Shown here: positions 34,042-46,529 of the stretch, in pieces
Layout of the letters: each line of letters opens with the position of its first letter
Numbering within the stretch: position 1 is the stretch's first letter
DNA from: Rhynchospora pubera
Lineage: Eukaryota > Streptophyta > Magnoliopsida > Poales > Cyperaceae
Direction: 5' to 3'
NCBI GenBank assembly: GCA_028095005.1
Contig: CM051461.1
Span: forward strand, 174,475,144 to 174,539,143
DNA: 64,000 nucleotides
Made by a program: the position numbers and the translations under genes
Notes under the pieces: generated by a model
Databases searched by the model: none
Seen by the model: the letters and a program-made list of their open reading frames with translations, nothing else
What the model was told of the DNA's origin: nothing

Positions 34042-34852
34042 CACTACCACAAAAACAGGCTTTTGTAACGGGGCGTCAGTAACGTTTTCTTTAAAACCCG
34101 TTACATAACCTGCCAAAAATACGTTTCTGAAAAAATGAATCTAATCTGTAACGTCTTTTATAAAACAAGTGTTACAGATTTTCCGTCCGAAAATTAGGCA
34201 CAAATATAAAAAGCCTCTGTAACGTTTTTTATATAAAACACGTTACAGATCTGTAACGTGTTTTATATAAAAAACGTTACAGATTATATTTTTTTTCTTT
34301 TGTAACGTCCTTTTTAAAAAGAATGTTACAGATTTTTCTGATATTTGTTAGGGTTTCCTTTCTCCTCTCTCCTCCATTATTTCTCATCAATTCAGCCGCA
34401 ACCACCAAAGAAAAACCGACATTTTTTTTCTCTTATTTCCATACTTATTTTTTCCACTCAAAAAATAGCAAAAAAATTCCAAAAATTCGAAAAATTAATA
34501 ATTAGAAAGAAAAAGAGAAGGAGAGCAGTTTTAAGGTAAAAAAAATTTTAATTTGAGCAATATATCATATTTTGAGGAAAATTCCGATTTTTATTTTGAT
34601 TTTTTGGTTAAATTAAGGTTTAGTTGGTTTTTTGGACTTAATTTCAGGTGTCATTCGAGAGGAGAATAATTACATCGGAAGAGGGGAAGAATTACATCCA
34701 ATTGAAGGTATATTTTCATAAATTTTTCTATTTTTTCTTTTGTTGTCAAATTATATGCATGCATTAATAATTTGCATATGCATTTAATTAAAATGGTATT
34801 GTCATATAGGACCAAAATACCGGAACAAATACCGAATTTAGGTCGTTGCCCG

Positions 34853-34908
34853 TCCGAGATTAATCCATTAGGGATTAATCTCGGATAGTACTCCCGGTCG
34901 GGAGTACT
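34853..34908. repeat. Twin perfect hairpins inside the CACTA element
   Basis: Hairpin 1: TCCGAGATTAATCC pairs perfectly with GGATTAATCTCGGA around the 5-nt loop ATTAG. Hairpin 2 follows after one base: AGTACTCCCG pairs with CGGGAGTACT around GT. Two adjacent perfect stems (14 and 10 bp) are not explained by coding sequence. Confidence 0.85.
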
Positions 34909-34919
34909 GCTCTTTGGAT

Positions 34920-35645
34920 ACGATCTGTCTCATTAAGGACAGCGAGTTGTACGTTAGATGCAATCTGTTGTGGGTATTTCACAATGTTGGCCATGAGACA
35001 TATAATAAGCCATGTGATACAAGTCGGAGAACTACCTAAGGTATTTGTTTTAACTACTTACTAGACTATAAAGTTGAGAAAAAAAATCCGCTGAATCAAT
35101 AACGTTCCCCTCGCTTTTCAATTTTCTTTCTCTTATTTTTTCTTGTAAAAAGGCTTGTACTCAAATTACTGAAAATATGGGGGCAAAAATGAATAACATC
35201 CTCTCTGTGGATCGAGTGGATATTAATTGGGTCAAATTCTATTTAGTAGTTTTTCTAGTCATTTGATATTGAAAAGAAGTTTTTCAGTTGGTTTTTTCTC
35301 AAATTACTTTTTGAGTGATGAAAAGAAGTCACTGAGTGGGAAACATGGCCTAATTTGCTAAAGTGGCACCAGTTTTTATTTTCTTTAGAGATCATGGAAT
35401 GTAAAATGTACTGGTACTAATTTTTTTAATTCAAGTAGGCCTATGGCGTTTATAAAATGTACTGGTACTTTAGGGTTTAGAGTTTAGGGATAATTAATCA
35501 AATACTTTAGGATTTATGATATCAACTAATATATGTTTTGGTTTGCTTATAATCAAATACAGAAAATCGATCCGGTTGGAAAGCCATACACTGAAGAAGA
35601 CATTGGAGGAGTTGTAGATGAACTCATGGAATTCATGTATGGTAA
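34920..35645 (+). pseudogene. Ulp1-like C-terminal exon remnants
   Basis: The first remnant (about 34955-35040) encodes CCGYFTMLAMRHIISHVIQ followed by VGELPK, then a GT donor. The second (about 35564-35645) encodes KIDPVGKPYTEEDIGGVVDE followed by LMEFMYG. These match exons at 2607-2710 and 2817-2909 of the CACTA gene at the window start, but they come from a distinct lineage: here the protease Cys is in the usual CGYF context. No other exons of the gene remain. Confidence 0.75.
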
Positions 35646-36289
35646 TATATTTGGATAGTCAATTTGAAATGTATCATGACTGATCGAACTAAACAAATGG
35701 ATATTATATTTTTGTTGAACTTAATTTTTTTCTCATTTGCATGGCTTGTTTGTTATTTTGATGTGTATATATGCATGTGTTTGTGTATATAGGAGTTGTG
35801 ATATGCATGTTAGTCAAAAAACAGGTTACAGAATTCTATATTCTGTATGTTTGGTACATGATGTACCAGTTGGTACGGCTAGCAACATGGGCTAGCCACA
35901 GGATACAAGCTCTATAATAAAAAAATAAATAAACAATGTGCAACGTTCTTTTCAAAAAATAGGTTACAGAATACCATAATTCTGTAACGTTTGTTTCAAA
36001 TAAAACGTTACAGATTTGTTCAGAAAGTCCTGTGTCATTAATAATCTGAAACGTTGTTTTTGAAAAGAGCGTTGCAGATCTGTAACGTTTAATACTTTTG
36101 TAACGGGGCCTACTGTAACATGCCCATGAACGTTACAGATCAATTTTTTTGAACGTTACAAAAAGAAAAATTTCGTGTAGTGTTAATATATTTCCAATTT
36201 TATAATTTCTTTCTTAAGTTTGCTTGTAGAGAATGGATTCCAAGTCAGAAGATTTGAGGCTCTTCCGAATCGTTTCTTAGTTAATTCTG

Positions 36290-36297
36290 TATAAATA
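36290..36297 (+). promoter_or_regulatory. Possible TATA box upstream of the LBD gene
   Basis: TATAAATA lies 452 bp before the LBD start codon. A second AT-rich candidate (TATATATA at 36693-36700) is closer, so the real start site is uncertain. A GATTTGAGGCTCTTCCGAAT-like segment is duplicated around it (36251 and 36326). Confidence 0.35.
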
Positions 36298-36748
36298 GAA
36301 CGGAGTTCAATTATTTCATAAAGAAGATTGGAGGTTCTTCCGAATGACTTCTATTTATCCTAAAATATTAAATAAAATGGAGAGAAATCACCGTCAACAA
36401 GCGATGGAAATTGGAAACCTAAACTATACCCAACAAATAAATAAAGCACCACATAACAAAACGAGCTACTTCTTAGTGCGGCGTTCGGCGCATAATTCAT
36501 ACTTTATACATTGTCAAAACTCACTCATTCATCTATCTCCATATTTTACACTATCTGTTAAAGCGTCCATTAAAATAATCACATACCTTCAAAATACATT
36601 TCAACTAAGACTCATCTTTATTCAACTCTCCATCAATACCCTTGTTCCCTTCGAACCATACACCCTCCCTTCCTTGTCCCCCTTATCTCAAATATATATA
36701 CACCATATCTATCTCTTTTGGCACCAATTCAACCTGTATGAACAAGAA

Positions 36749-37877
36749 ATGGCAAGCGGGACCGGTTCACCGTGCGGTGCATGCAAGTTCCTGCGCAGGC
36801 GGTGTGTAGCCGACTGTGTATTTGCACCGTACTTCAGCTGTGATCAGGGTGCTGCCCGGTTTGCAGCAATCCATAAGGTATTCGGTGCAAGTAATGTGTC
36901 AAAGCTTTTGATGCACCTGCCTGTGGCTGACCGGTGCGAGGCGGTGGTCACAATTGCATATGAGGCTCAGGCCAGAATCAGGGACCCCGTCTATGGGTGC
37001 GTGGCCCAGATCTTCGCTCTTCAACAGCAGGTGTGTGCATGCGTGTCTATATATATATATTCTTATTAGGTTTTATTTTCTCAAATTGCACCTCTTTAGG
37101 ATTAATTTATTGTGTGAAATGTCATCTGCCCTGCAGAATTACAAAAATTTTGGGCAGAACTTGACATGCTATGGATTTGTATATGATCATTCAATTGTTA
37201 ATTAGGCTACGGATAAAAGCGATATATATAATAAAACCAAATGAATTAATACTTCTATATATCACATTTATCCATTTGGTGTTACATTTCTTTGCATATT
37301 CAGTTAACTTAAAAGTGTTATCTGATTATTAGAAAAATAAATCAATTTATATTTGGAAAAGGAAAGTGTTCCTATTAAAAGAGCCTACTTTTTTTAATGT
37401 AGACCATCGCATGCATGTTTGAAAGGCATAAAATCATGTAATTGTATAATTTCAAATAGACCATCGAATGCATGTTTAAAAGGCATAAAATCATATAATT
37501 GTATGATTTCAAAGTAATATGCTCATTTTTAAATGATTCCACCTTCTAAATTTTGTGCTTTTTCCCTTTGTTTGTACTAGGTGGCAATCCTGCAAGCACA
37601 AGTCATGCAAACAAAAGCACAACTAGCATATGGCGTTTTGGAACTGCAATCTTCTCAGAGAAATCAGAGTGAAAAGCCAGTATCAGGTTGCACCAAGAGA
37701 CCACTAGATTCTGCAGATTATTACATATCCGAAGGAGCACCAATGCACGAAATAGAATTAAAAGATGAAATGATTTTAAATCAATTATTACAATGCAACA
37801 AGAGATTTGCTGGTTACAGTGAAACAGGAGATCTCCAGTCCTTCGCATTTAACATGATGAACAGCACGCAATCTTAG
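36749..37877 (+). CDS. LOB-domain (LBD) transcription factor, LBD16-like
   Basis: Two exons, 36749-37030 and 37581-37877, phase 0, 192 residues. The LOB domain is complete: the zinc motif C9-x2-C12-x6-C19-x3-C23 (CGACKFLRRRCVADC), the GAS block from about residue 38 (FAAIHKVFGASNVSKLL), and a class I zipper-like segment L91-x6-L98-x3-V102-x6-L109. The N-terminus (GTGSPCGACKFLRR), the RCEAVVTIAYEAQAR segment and a C-terminal GDLQSFAFNMMNS tail resemble the LBD16 group, which acts downstream of auxin in lateral-root initiation and callus formation. DNA binding in the nucleus is expected from the family. I start at 36749 rather than an in-frame ATG at 36344 because the upstream stretch is non-conserved. 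A CACTA element ends about 570 bp upstream. Confidence 0.95.
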
Positions 37878-38174
37878 AAAAGTATTTGCTCATCAAGCAG
37901 TGAGATATTCAATTAGATGCGCGAATCTATATATATATTTAGAGTTATAAATGGGTTGAAGAACCGGATGTTAGTACTTAGTAATTGAATCAATGCCTCA
38001 ACTTGTGGCAAATTTGTTTAGAATATGTTATGTACTAGAATTAAAGTTGTAAACTGATCATAGATCTGAACCTCCAAAGAAACGATTATTGCAATTTATT
38101 CGGTAATGCTATTTATGTACTATATTTATGGGCAATTGGGAATGATGCGAACTTGATTAATTTCGCTGTTTGCA

Positions 38175-40673
38175 TGTCACACCCCAAACCAAATCACCGT
38201 TCGAGGAGGACAACCCCGCCACGCAAACACACTCTACTGTGTCCACGTAAGGCTGATAAATCGTATCACAACATAAAAATAATCACAATAAATATCACAT
38301 AATAAAGGATGGTTTGTTCATACATCAAAAGGGGCTGGTAAAGTATTTACATAACAAAATTTCCAGCCAATAGATAAACAAAACATAACATGATAATAAC
38401 TAATCCAGCTCGGTCTGGTCTTCGACTAAAACTTCATCTTCAAGCTCCACCAAACCTGAACCTGCTCCACAAGCAATTTTGTGGGCTGAGTACGTGAATA
38501 CTCAGTGAAACAGTAAGGAAAGCCAGCAAGGTTCTGGTTAAACTAAAGTCAGAATTAAACCATACTTAAATGCTTTTAAGATCCTAATTTAAATGTAGAA
38601 GCTAAGTGTATGTTTAGTATGATGACAATACTATTTTACAAATCATGACATGCCCAATAAAATCTGAAAAAGTCTCTGGAGAAATGGATAGTTATATAGG
38701 GAGCTAAATATCATAATAATACGAGAGTCAAGCACCCACACTCAGTAGTCATTTATAAGCATAACAGAATCTGAAATCAATCCTCACATATCCCAATATG
38801 ACATGGACCTTGCCTAAAGTAGATCTACCTACATTCTTCATAGAGAATCATAGCTCGAGAGCCCCGAAGGCCAGCTCCAAGCCTACAGCCCCCGTCGAGG
38901 AGTAGGTCAATATCGGTATTGAAACGTGGGAGGTCGAGAGGTAGTCTAATACATAAGTGGCAAACAACCCCATAGAGTCCAGTCGAAGCAAGCGGGAATA
39001 TACACAAATAACCTAACCATAATAATAAACTACCAAGTGACCGCAGTACCGCCTGAAGGTCGGTCTGCTGAGTGATCATCAATAACGCGTTGCACGAGAT
39101 CGCTATCATAAGGAGACCACCAACAATGGCTGGGGTGCAATCTCCCGATAATGGAGATCGCGTGCAAAACGCTCTTATCTCACTCGGTCTCACTATCATG
39201 TACCTTACCAGATGCAAGTGTTGATTAAGGGCACTTTTAAGTTATTAATCACTTAATTAATATGGATGCATATCCTATATATGCAAAGCTAATCTTTAAT
39301 TAATGACATGCTCTTAACTGTTTACTTAATGTTAATGACATGATATGCACACAATTAATTAATGATCTAATTCTTGATCCAAAGTTTAAACAAAACCTAA
39401 GGCAATCCACACACCTGGAAAGTAGGGTGCAGAAGTGACTACTCAGCTGGAGGGTCGGTGAAGTCCTGCTCTGCGTCACCTCCCTCGTACTCAGGAAAAG
39501 CGTCCTAAGCTAAACTCGAGTAGTCCTGCTGGTCACCTGACCAAGACAAAAGACTTAACTTAAGAAACGAACTCACAAACGAAACACTTAGACTAACGAT
39601 CTCTAAATTGACCCTCTATTGGTTCTAGGTTCAGATTAGTATGGTGTTTAGACTTAGACTTTCTGAAAGGGATTGTGTTTTAAAATATCTTATTTTAGTT
39701 AGAGAAGTATTTTATAAAATTTTGATAGAGTTTCTTTTAAAACAGTTTGTGAAGGAAGTCGTTTTTAGACGAGTTCCTACAGTCTATTCTACGCGTTTAA
39801 GTGGTGTAATAATTATATTAAGTATTTTAGTTTGGTAATATTTTTAATAGTGTTTTGCTCAAGTATGAAAACTATTCTAACTTAAGTTCTTAACTAAAAA
39901 CAACTTTAAAATAAAATAAAAGAAATAAGAAAATAAACTCAATTTGGTTGATTTGGATTTGGGATCATATATTGTCCAATTATATCATAGTATCTGTAAA
40001 GTATTATTTTGCGGAGACAGAGGTGGGGTCGAGTGTTGCTAGGGGGGACAGAGAGAGGGAGAGCGCGGCTTGGGGAGAGAGCCAAGGAGAGTGGGGTCGA
40101 GAGCGCCTGTCAGAGGCAGGAGAGGGAAGGAAAAGTGGATTGGTCGAGGCCTCGAGGGCCACAGAGTATCGCCAATGGCGGATCGTGGGAGAAGGAGAAA
40201 ATGAGGGGTGGGGTCGACGGATCTGTCGGAGAAGAGAGAAAGAGAAGAGATAAAGGAGATATAGGAGAGGAGAGATGAGTTGAATCGGACGGCTCAGATA
40301 AATCATGATTTTCTAAACTCAATCAAACGGTCCAGATTTAGGGATTTCTAGGAATTGATTTGATCAAGCAGTGAAAATTGGATTTTAACACAAATTTCAA
40401 CTCATAATAATTTTATAAAAATAGTTATTTGAATTTTCTACAATATAAATTAGAGATTTGAGTAATAAATTTTTATGAAAATTTTGTACATGGCCGAAAT
40501 TTAATTTTTATATCGGACTCGAAATGAATTGGACTTCTAAATTTTATGGGAGTCGATTATCCGCTAATTAACTGGATTAGATTTTTAATTGTATGTATTT
40601 GTATTTATTTGTTTGCTTGAAGATTTTCATTTTATTAGATTATTTTATAATTAATATTTTCTGGGTTTTCACA
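38175..40673. mobile_element. Solo LTR, about 2.5 kb
   Basis: Begins TGTCACACCCC and ends GGGTTTTCACA (TG...CA), flanked by the perfect 5-bp TSD TTGCA (38170-38174 and 40674-40678). No gag or pol similarity is found inside. A G/A-rich tract lies at 40010-40280. The size suits a large Ty3/gypsy LTR left by LTR-LTR recombination; a non-autonomous element without coding is the alternative. Confidence 0.85.
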
Positions 40674-41802
40674 TTGCATATTGAAGATAATCAATTGTCA
40701 TACTGACAAATGACAATTGAAACATTAAATGCTTGATTTTCCTTAATAGCGTGTAAAAATTTGAAAAGTTTGTGTGATATATTAGTGTGGAGAGTAAGGT
40801 TCATGACAAAATCGCTGATTATTCGTGTTTGACTTCACGTTAATGTGAATAGTAAGGTTGATGCTTAATTTCACTCATTCCTGAAGTTTGCACCACAATT
40901 TATAATTGAATTTCATGTAACTTAATTGTATTCGTATTTAATTCCTTCATCTGTTTTATTTTCTGATAACCGCCTTTTAGAGCAGTCAAATCACAGAGTT
41001 CATAATTATGCTAAAAACGTATATACTATTCTTTATCAGTTGATTTGGTATTCTTAGCTCATCATTTTCGGCCAAAAATTTTAGCAGTTCGTTAAGTAAT
41101 CATCCAATTGTCCAACTGCTACCAAAGTATTAATTTCTAAGTTGCACCTTTTTAAAATACTATAATTAACGTTAATGCTTGACATTAGAAGGAATGACCA
41201 ATTGACAAAGGTTCCTAGGAAGCCATTTCAAGGCGCTGATAATGTCTATTGACCAGGTATAATATGAAGTAGATTAATTAATAGCCTACCTGTGTAGGTT
41301 GCTCTCTCTTTGTAAATATATATTAGTACATAACATTACATATAAATATATAATATAATTTGCATGTTTGCGTGCAAGTGTGTTTCCTTTGACCACAAAC
41401 CGAAAAATAAAATCATGTGATTAGTATCTATCAAGCTGCTTATCCCTAGATGAAAGTTTTTCTGTACTACCGCACTAATACTACATAACTAATGTGCTTA
41501 ATAAAGATTATCCCTTATGCAGTAATGAAAGTAGAAAGAATTCCCTGGCGTACATTGCGATTAATTAATATACATTTCAGTTAAAATGCATGCTTCTGAA
41601 AATGCATTTTTTCCCCCTTCTATTTCTACACATTTTAGTTAACTGGATGCTCTGAAAATGAATAAGTGCATTTATGATGGTGTTATTTTATTGTAATTAA
41701 AATAATATTTTAAAAATTAGCAAACGTGTCCATCCTATGCGTGTGGGCAAAATTTTAGTAAACTAAAAAATCATCAAAATATAATTTATGACAATAATTT
41801 TA

Positions 41803-42116
41803 GGCTCTGTCTCGATGGATAGAAATAAGGGGTTATTCGGGAGTAAATAGTTGTTCCCGATTAAGGCACAATCCAAACAGTTTAGATTAAGGGTTTACTC
41901 CGGTTCAGAAACGGATTAACTAATTGAACGTTAGAATAAGAGAGTGAGATCAAAAATTAAAAAGAAAAAAATGACACAGCTCATTATTTATTCCTTGCAT
42001 CATCCAAATAAAAAACTTTAATATGAGATTAAGCTTATTCTTAAGAATTTACGATTCAGAAATTTAATCCTGAATAACTAATCCTACCATTAATCTCATA
42101 TTATCCAAACAGAGCC
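41803..42116. mobile_element. Tourist/PIF-Harbinger-like MITE
   Basis: 314 bp with ends GGCTCTGTCTCGATGGATAG and TTATCCAAACAGAGCC, inverted repeats with decay on the left. Flanking triplets are TTA and ATA, so the usual TTA TSD is at best degraded. The interior (AATAAGGGGTTATTCGGGAG) partly folds back. Confidence 0.65.
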
Positions 42117-42218
42117 ATAAATAGAATATTTTGCAAAGCATCTAATTTTGCAAAGTAAATTATCTCCTTATATTTTGTCTTCTTTGTGTTAATTCAGATT
42201 TACTGGAATAAATTAAGA

Positions 42219-42621
42219 GTAAATTTATTGTAAATCATGGTTCATATAAGTTTTTGTGCACCATGACCGTTTTGGTCGGTGATTTCACAAATTATCAAAT
42301 CTAATTTAACCAACCCAATCTATATATTCAAATCTAATAGCAAACAAAATTTTACAATTTTTTTTTTACCATTTTTTCTAATTTTTTAAAACTTGCCATT
42401 TTTTACTTATAAATACACTAATTTGTAGTAAAAAATGATAAGTTTTAAAAAATTCGAAAAAAATAATAAAATTTTTTTAAAATTGTAAAATTTTGTTTCT
42501 CATGAGATTCCAATCTATAGATTGGATTGATTAATTTAAATTTGTCAATTTGCAAAATTACCGATCAAACGGTCATGGTACACGAAGTCCTCTATGCATC
42601 ATGGTTCACAATAGATTTACT
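42219..42621. mobile_element. Long fold-back MITE
   Basis: Almost the entire 400 bp is an inverted repeat. The arms start AGTAAATTTATTGTAAATCATGG and (reverse complement) AGTAAATCTATTGTGAACCATG, and share ACCATGACCGTTTTGGTCGG-like, CAATCTATA and AAAACTTGCCATTTTT-like blocks. A possible TSD is ATAAATTA(A/G)G just outside. A transcript would form a very long hairpin. Confidence 0.75.
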
Positions 42622-45414
42622 AATTATATAAATTAGGTGAAAAGAATTTTGCATTAGTATTTTTTTCCATTCTAACATCTAGCACCCAAGCGAAGAGAAT
42701 TAGCTTAAAGTATAGATTATAATGATAAAATTAGATTATAATGGTTAATATATAGCCGTGATCAAATTAGATTATAATGATCAATGAATCATATTGTTTG
42801 TAACCAAAAATTGAATACACCTATGGACTTAAAATTAGATAGACTTTTGATTTAAATTGGATAGACATTTAAATTAGTGCTTATAAAATAGTAAGGATTA
42901 CAAACTTTGACATTTCACGCGTGAATGTGTTACCTTTCATTCAACATTTCCTGGGATGGAAATTCAATTACGTTTTAGGCAACATAATCAGTTACTCACC
43001 GGTTTAAGAATGTTATATATGGACTTATGGTTAGCTTCAAAAACATTATGTTTCAATTTAAAAAAAATATATTTTACTTAATGTCAAAGAAGGTTCGATT
43101 CGATGGCCTTAAATTTTTTTTTTACGAGTTTTTAATTTATTTCCTTTTTTTATTCGTTTCTAATTAAAAATATATTCAAGGTGAACCTTATAAATTTTTA
43201 AAAATGAATTGTATTGGTATTTTAATTGAAATTTTTCAATCACAGCCATCATAAAAAAAAATTTATGATATATCAGTAAATTTTCACTTTAAACAAAAGA
43301 AAATTAAAAGTTTTGCACGTGCAACGAAGGTACTAAATAAATGATCCACTAAGACTCATTGCGGTTTTGAGGAGAAATTATCTGCTATGACTACATTGGG
43401 ATGTGGCCTATGCAATTTACTAAACTTTTGTTACGCGTTATTGTTGTAGGTTATGACTTTATGATGCACATAGGTTATTAACTAGGATTTAGGATATCAT
43501 AGCTTCCCATGCGATAAATAATTAACACGTAACCCCTTTATGTCTTGTAACATTCCTAATCCCCTTTAAAACCCATATTTATTTTACCCCTCCTGAGCTC
43601 CATACATTTGACTTGGGATACATATAGCTAATTAAGTATATCAAAGCTAAAAAATTTTGGTCCCAATGTAGACCGTACCGAGTTGAAATTTACATCGAAT
43701 CAATATACGTAAAATACACAAAATTAGTGGCCAAATTCTTTGTAGGATTATTTGGCTCCCTCGGCTGATAGGCTATGCATGTTTCCTTCAAATTTAATTA
43801 ACGCAACGAGATGACACTAGCTTAATAATAGTTATAAAATTTATTACTTAGGCAAAACCTAATCCGAACCCAGACGTAACCCGACTCGAAATTTCAAGAA
43901 TTTAAAATTGTCGACCTAAATCCTAAATACAACTCAACCTGAACATGAAATGACTCAAAACGACTCTTAAAAAAAAAAAAAAGCAACCTCAAAACGGTCC
44001 GAAACATGACTCCACCCAACCGGACTATCCGAGACGTAAAAAAAAATAAAAAATTCAAAACTGGACAATGCCCATTCTAACCCGACCTAATTCTTGAAAT
44101 TACCGAACTTGATGAGACCACGCACTTACATTTGAAGTGTTTGGTTGGAGGTGAAATTGGAGGTTGAAGTTAGTACTTTTGAAGCTACCTACTGAAGTTA
44201 GTAAAGTTAGTTCTAATTTGAGGTTAGAAAATATTGTTTGGTGTGATATGTTGGAATTAGAGATGGTAAAAAAATAATAAAATAGTAGTTTATTTCTATA
44301 TTAACTAAATTATATTTGATTTATAAATTATTTTTTTGTTAATTGTAATTATCATAATAATGATAATAATTGTTATTCATTTCTTCTTTTATTAATAACA
44401 ACAATAATATATAAAAGTATTCTAATTTTTTTTAATACTACAATTAATAATAATAATAATTGTTATCGTTCTCATTATTGTGCTAATAACAACAATGATA
44501 TATAAAATCATTAATTCTGTAATATTATAACTATAATTAATTATGATTGTAATTGTAACTACAATTAATGACACACGATAATAAGTGTTATTAATTATAA
44601 CAGCAGTAAATGATTACTACACAAATAATAATATTACATTAATTAATTGATTTTTCAAAGTTGATCATGAGAACGAATTTCGCTAACTCACCAATTAGCA
44701 AAGTTAGAGAAGAAGAGTGTGGTTAGCACTAACTTCATCTAACCCTATGATGTTTGATTGCATGAGATAAAAGTTAAGAGTTCTAACAAAGTTAGTACGT
44801 ACTTGGCTCAACCAACCGTGGTACCAGGTGGATTGCCACTCTAAAAGCCACTACTAATGATCAAGTTTAGAGCTGTCCAGCAGTCTTCACCAAAATGATT
44901 AACATTGGTCAAATCAATTGCTTGAGCAATACTCCTTCCTTGGCCCGGGCTGAAGGGAAAGAGAAGTGCTGATGCAGAAAAAAATTAGCAATTATAATCA
45001 TTATTCAAAAGCGTAATTGTATGCCACCCAACATAAATTAATGAACGTTTATTAATAATAACATGATAGAACCAAAAAAAAAATTAATCAAAAGCACAAT
45101 TTAAGAAAGAAAACTAGAAAAGGATAGGCGAAAAGAAAAGTTAAAGCAATTGGTACCAATCAGTAGTCTACTTTTTCTATCACCCAACAAAGAAATAGAG
45201 AGGTCCAAGCAGCAAAGCTAAGTCATTGATCGGTACGTGGGATTAAGTTTAGATCAGATTAAAAATTAAAAAAATTTACACAAACATCATTACGGTTTTA
45301 TTTTATTAAGTGGGCTTGATAGAGTGTCCTTCATTATCCTCCGCCACCAGCTGTTTATAAAACAGTTTAATTAAGCAGTGAAAGAAGAAAAATAAAATGT
45401 GGAGTTGAAATTGG

Positions 45415-46529
45415 CCGAAATTATTTTATATAGAAATTTTAACATCGAAAATTTTAATAGAAATAATTAATATATATTTTTTTAATAATAAAAAAGTTCT
45501 AACGCGTTTATAAACCGCGCGTCTCTCTCTCCTCTCGAACGCGTTTATAAAATGGGTAAGAAGGCTTCTTATCCGTTTATAAAACGCGCTAGAAGTCTGC
45601 TATAAATGAGATACTTTTTCCGCGAGTTTCTGACAAACCGACTTTTTTACGCGTTTATAAAACGGGTAAGAAGGCCAAATTTTCCCTATATATACCATCA
45701 CTCACTGCTACTGGGCTCATCAAGGGGTGTTAGGTTCAAATCTGGTCCTGTGCCATATACGGGGATGAAATCAACATGCAACTCAATAATGGGTAGTCAT
45801 CTCGTCTCGAATGTCTCGTAGTAAAAAATGCGTCATTTATCTTCAGAATTTATAGGAAGAAATAGAGATTCATATCTCCCATTTACTATATCATTGTAAC
45901 GACCGTGGATATTCAAAGTGTACTGGGTTTCTAAAATCTGTAGCCGGCTATACAATTCATTTCGAATATCAGCATATGTGGTATGCATACTACAACCGAT
46001 GTGGAAATAAGAAGCACCAAAAGTTAGACATTGGTTGACATATATGATAATTATAGACATTTTTGGATTTGATTGAGAAGTTTTTCAAATGGAACAGATA
46101 ATCTGTTGCGGACGATTTAAAATTGGCGAGAAGGTATAGTCTTATATAACTTCAAATAACGCGGTTATAAATTCACAAACTTATAGATAGAAAACTGTTG
46201 GTAAATGAGTAAAGTTTGATTGAAATGACTAAAGTTTGACGAATATTGCTAATAATCCGTTTTATAAACGGGTAAGAAGGCTTCTTACCCATTTATAAAA
46301 CGCGTTAATCGCGTCTAAACTGCTCGAAAGTAGTTCCTAAAAGTTCAGCCTTCTAGCGCGTTTATAAACGGGTAAGAAGCCTTCTTGCCCGTTTTATAAA
46401 CGCGTTCGAAAGAAGAGAGAGACGCGCGGTTTATAAACGCGTTAGAACTTTTTTCTTATTAAAAAAATATATATTAATTTTTTCTATTAAAATTTTCGAT
46501 GTTAAAATTTCTATATAAAATAATTTCGG
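45415..46529. mobile_element. Non-autonomous MULE, deletion derivative
   Basis: Perfect 9-bp TSD TGAAATTGG (45406-45414 and 46530-46538). The terminal inverted repeats begin CCGAAATTATTTTATATAGA and run into CGCGTTTATAAACGCG palindromes, as in the full element at 5238-10844. The interior joins the left end directly to the last few hundred bases of the transposase 5' region (junction near 45707), so nearly all coding sequence is gone. Confidence 0.93.
45710..46060 (-). pseudogene. N-terminal fragment of the MULE transposase
   Basis: The frame from 46060 encodes a sequence close to the start of the transposase at 10391 (shared segments SYFHIGCSMHTT, RNELYSRLQILETQYTLNIH and HGRYNDIV). It ends at a stop codon at 45833-45835. 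Nucleotide similarity continues to about 45710. It lacks the catalytic region. Confidence 0.85.

Larger units (their letters stand above)
34042..36182 (+). mobile_element. Non-autonomous CACTA element with perfect 3-bp TSD
   Basis: Starts CACTACCACAAAAACAGGC and ends TTTTTCGTGTAGTG-type sequence; the inward right end reads CACTACACGAAATTTTTC. TSD TTA is found at 34039-34041 and 36183-36185. Both subterminal regions carry TGTAACG(N)CGTTACAG palindromes such as CTGTAACGTTTTTTATATAA. The interior keeps two remnants of a Ulp1-type gene and a leader-like segment, so it is an internal deletion derivative about 2.1 kb long. It ends about 570 bp upstream of an LBD gene. Confidence 0.92.
40674..45414. 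other. Intergenic, AT-rich, with MITEs
   Basis: No gene found. It holds a Tourist-like MITE (41803-42116) and a fold-back element (42219-42621). A possible decayed element begins GTGTTTGGTTGGAGG near 44134 and ends in CAACCAACCGTGG near 44820; I could not fix its borders. Confidence 0.6.

Noticed and set aside
36344..36748. In-frame N-terminal extension of the LBD protein from an ATG at 36344
   Set aside because: The upstream 135 residues are unlike any LBD N-terminus, and the family start MASGTGSPCGACK fits 36749.
39948..40322. Overlapping frames on both strands
   Set aside because: They arise from a G/A-rich tract in the solo LTR and have biased composition only.
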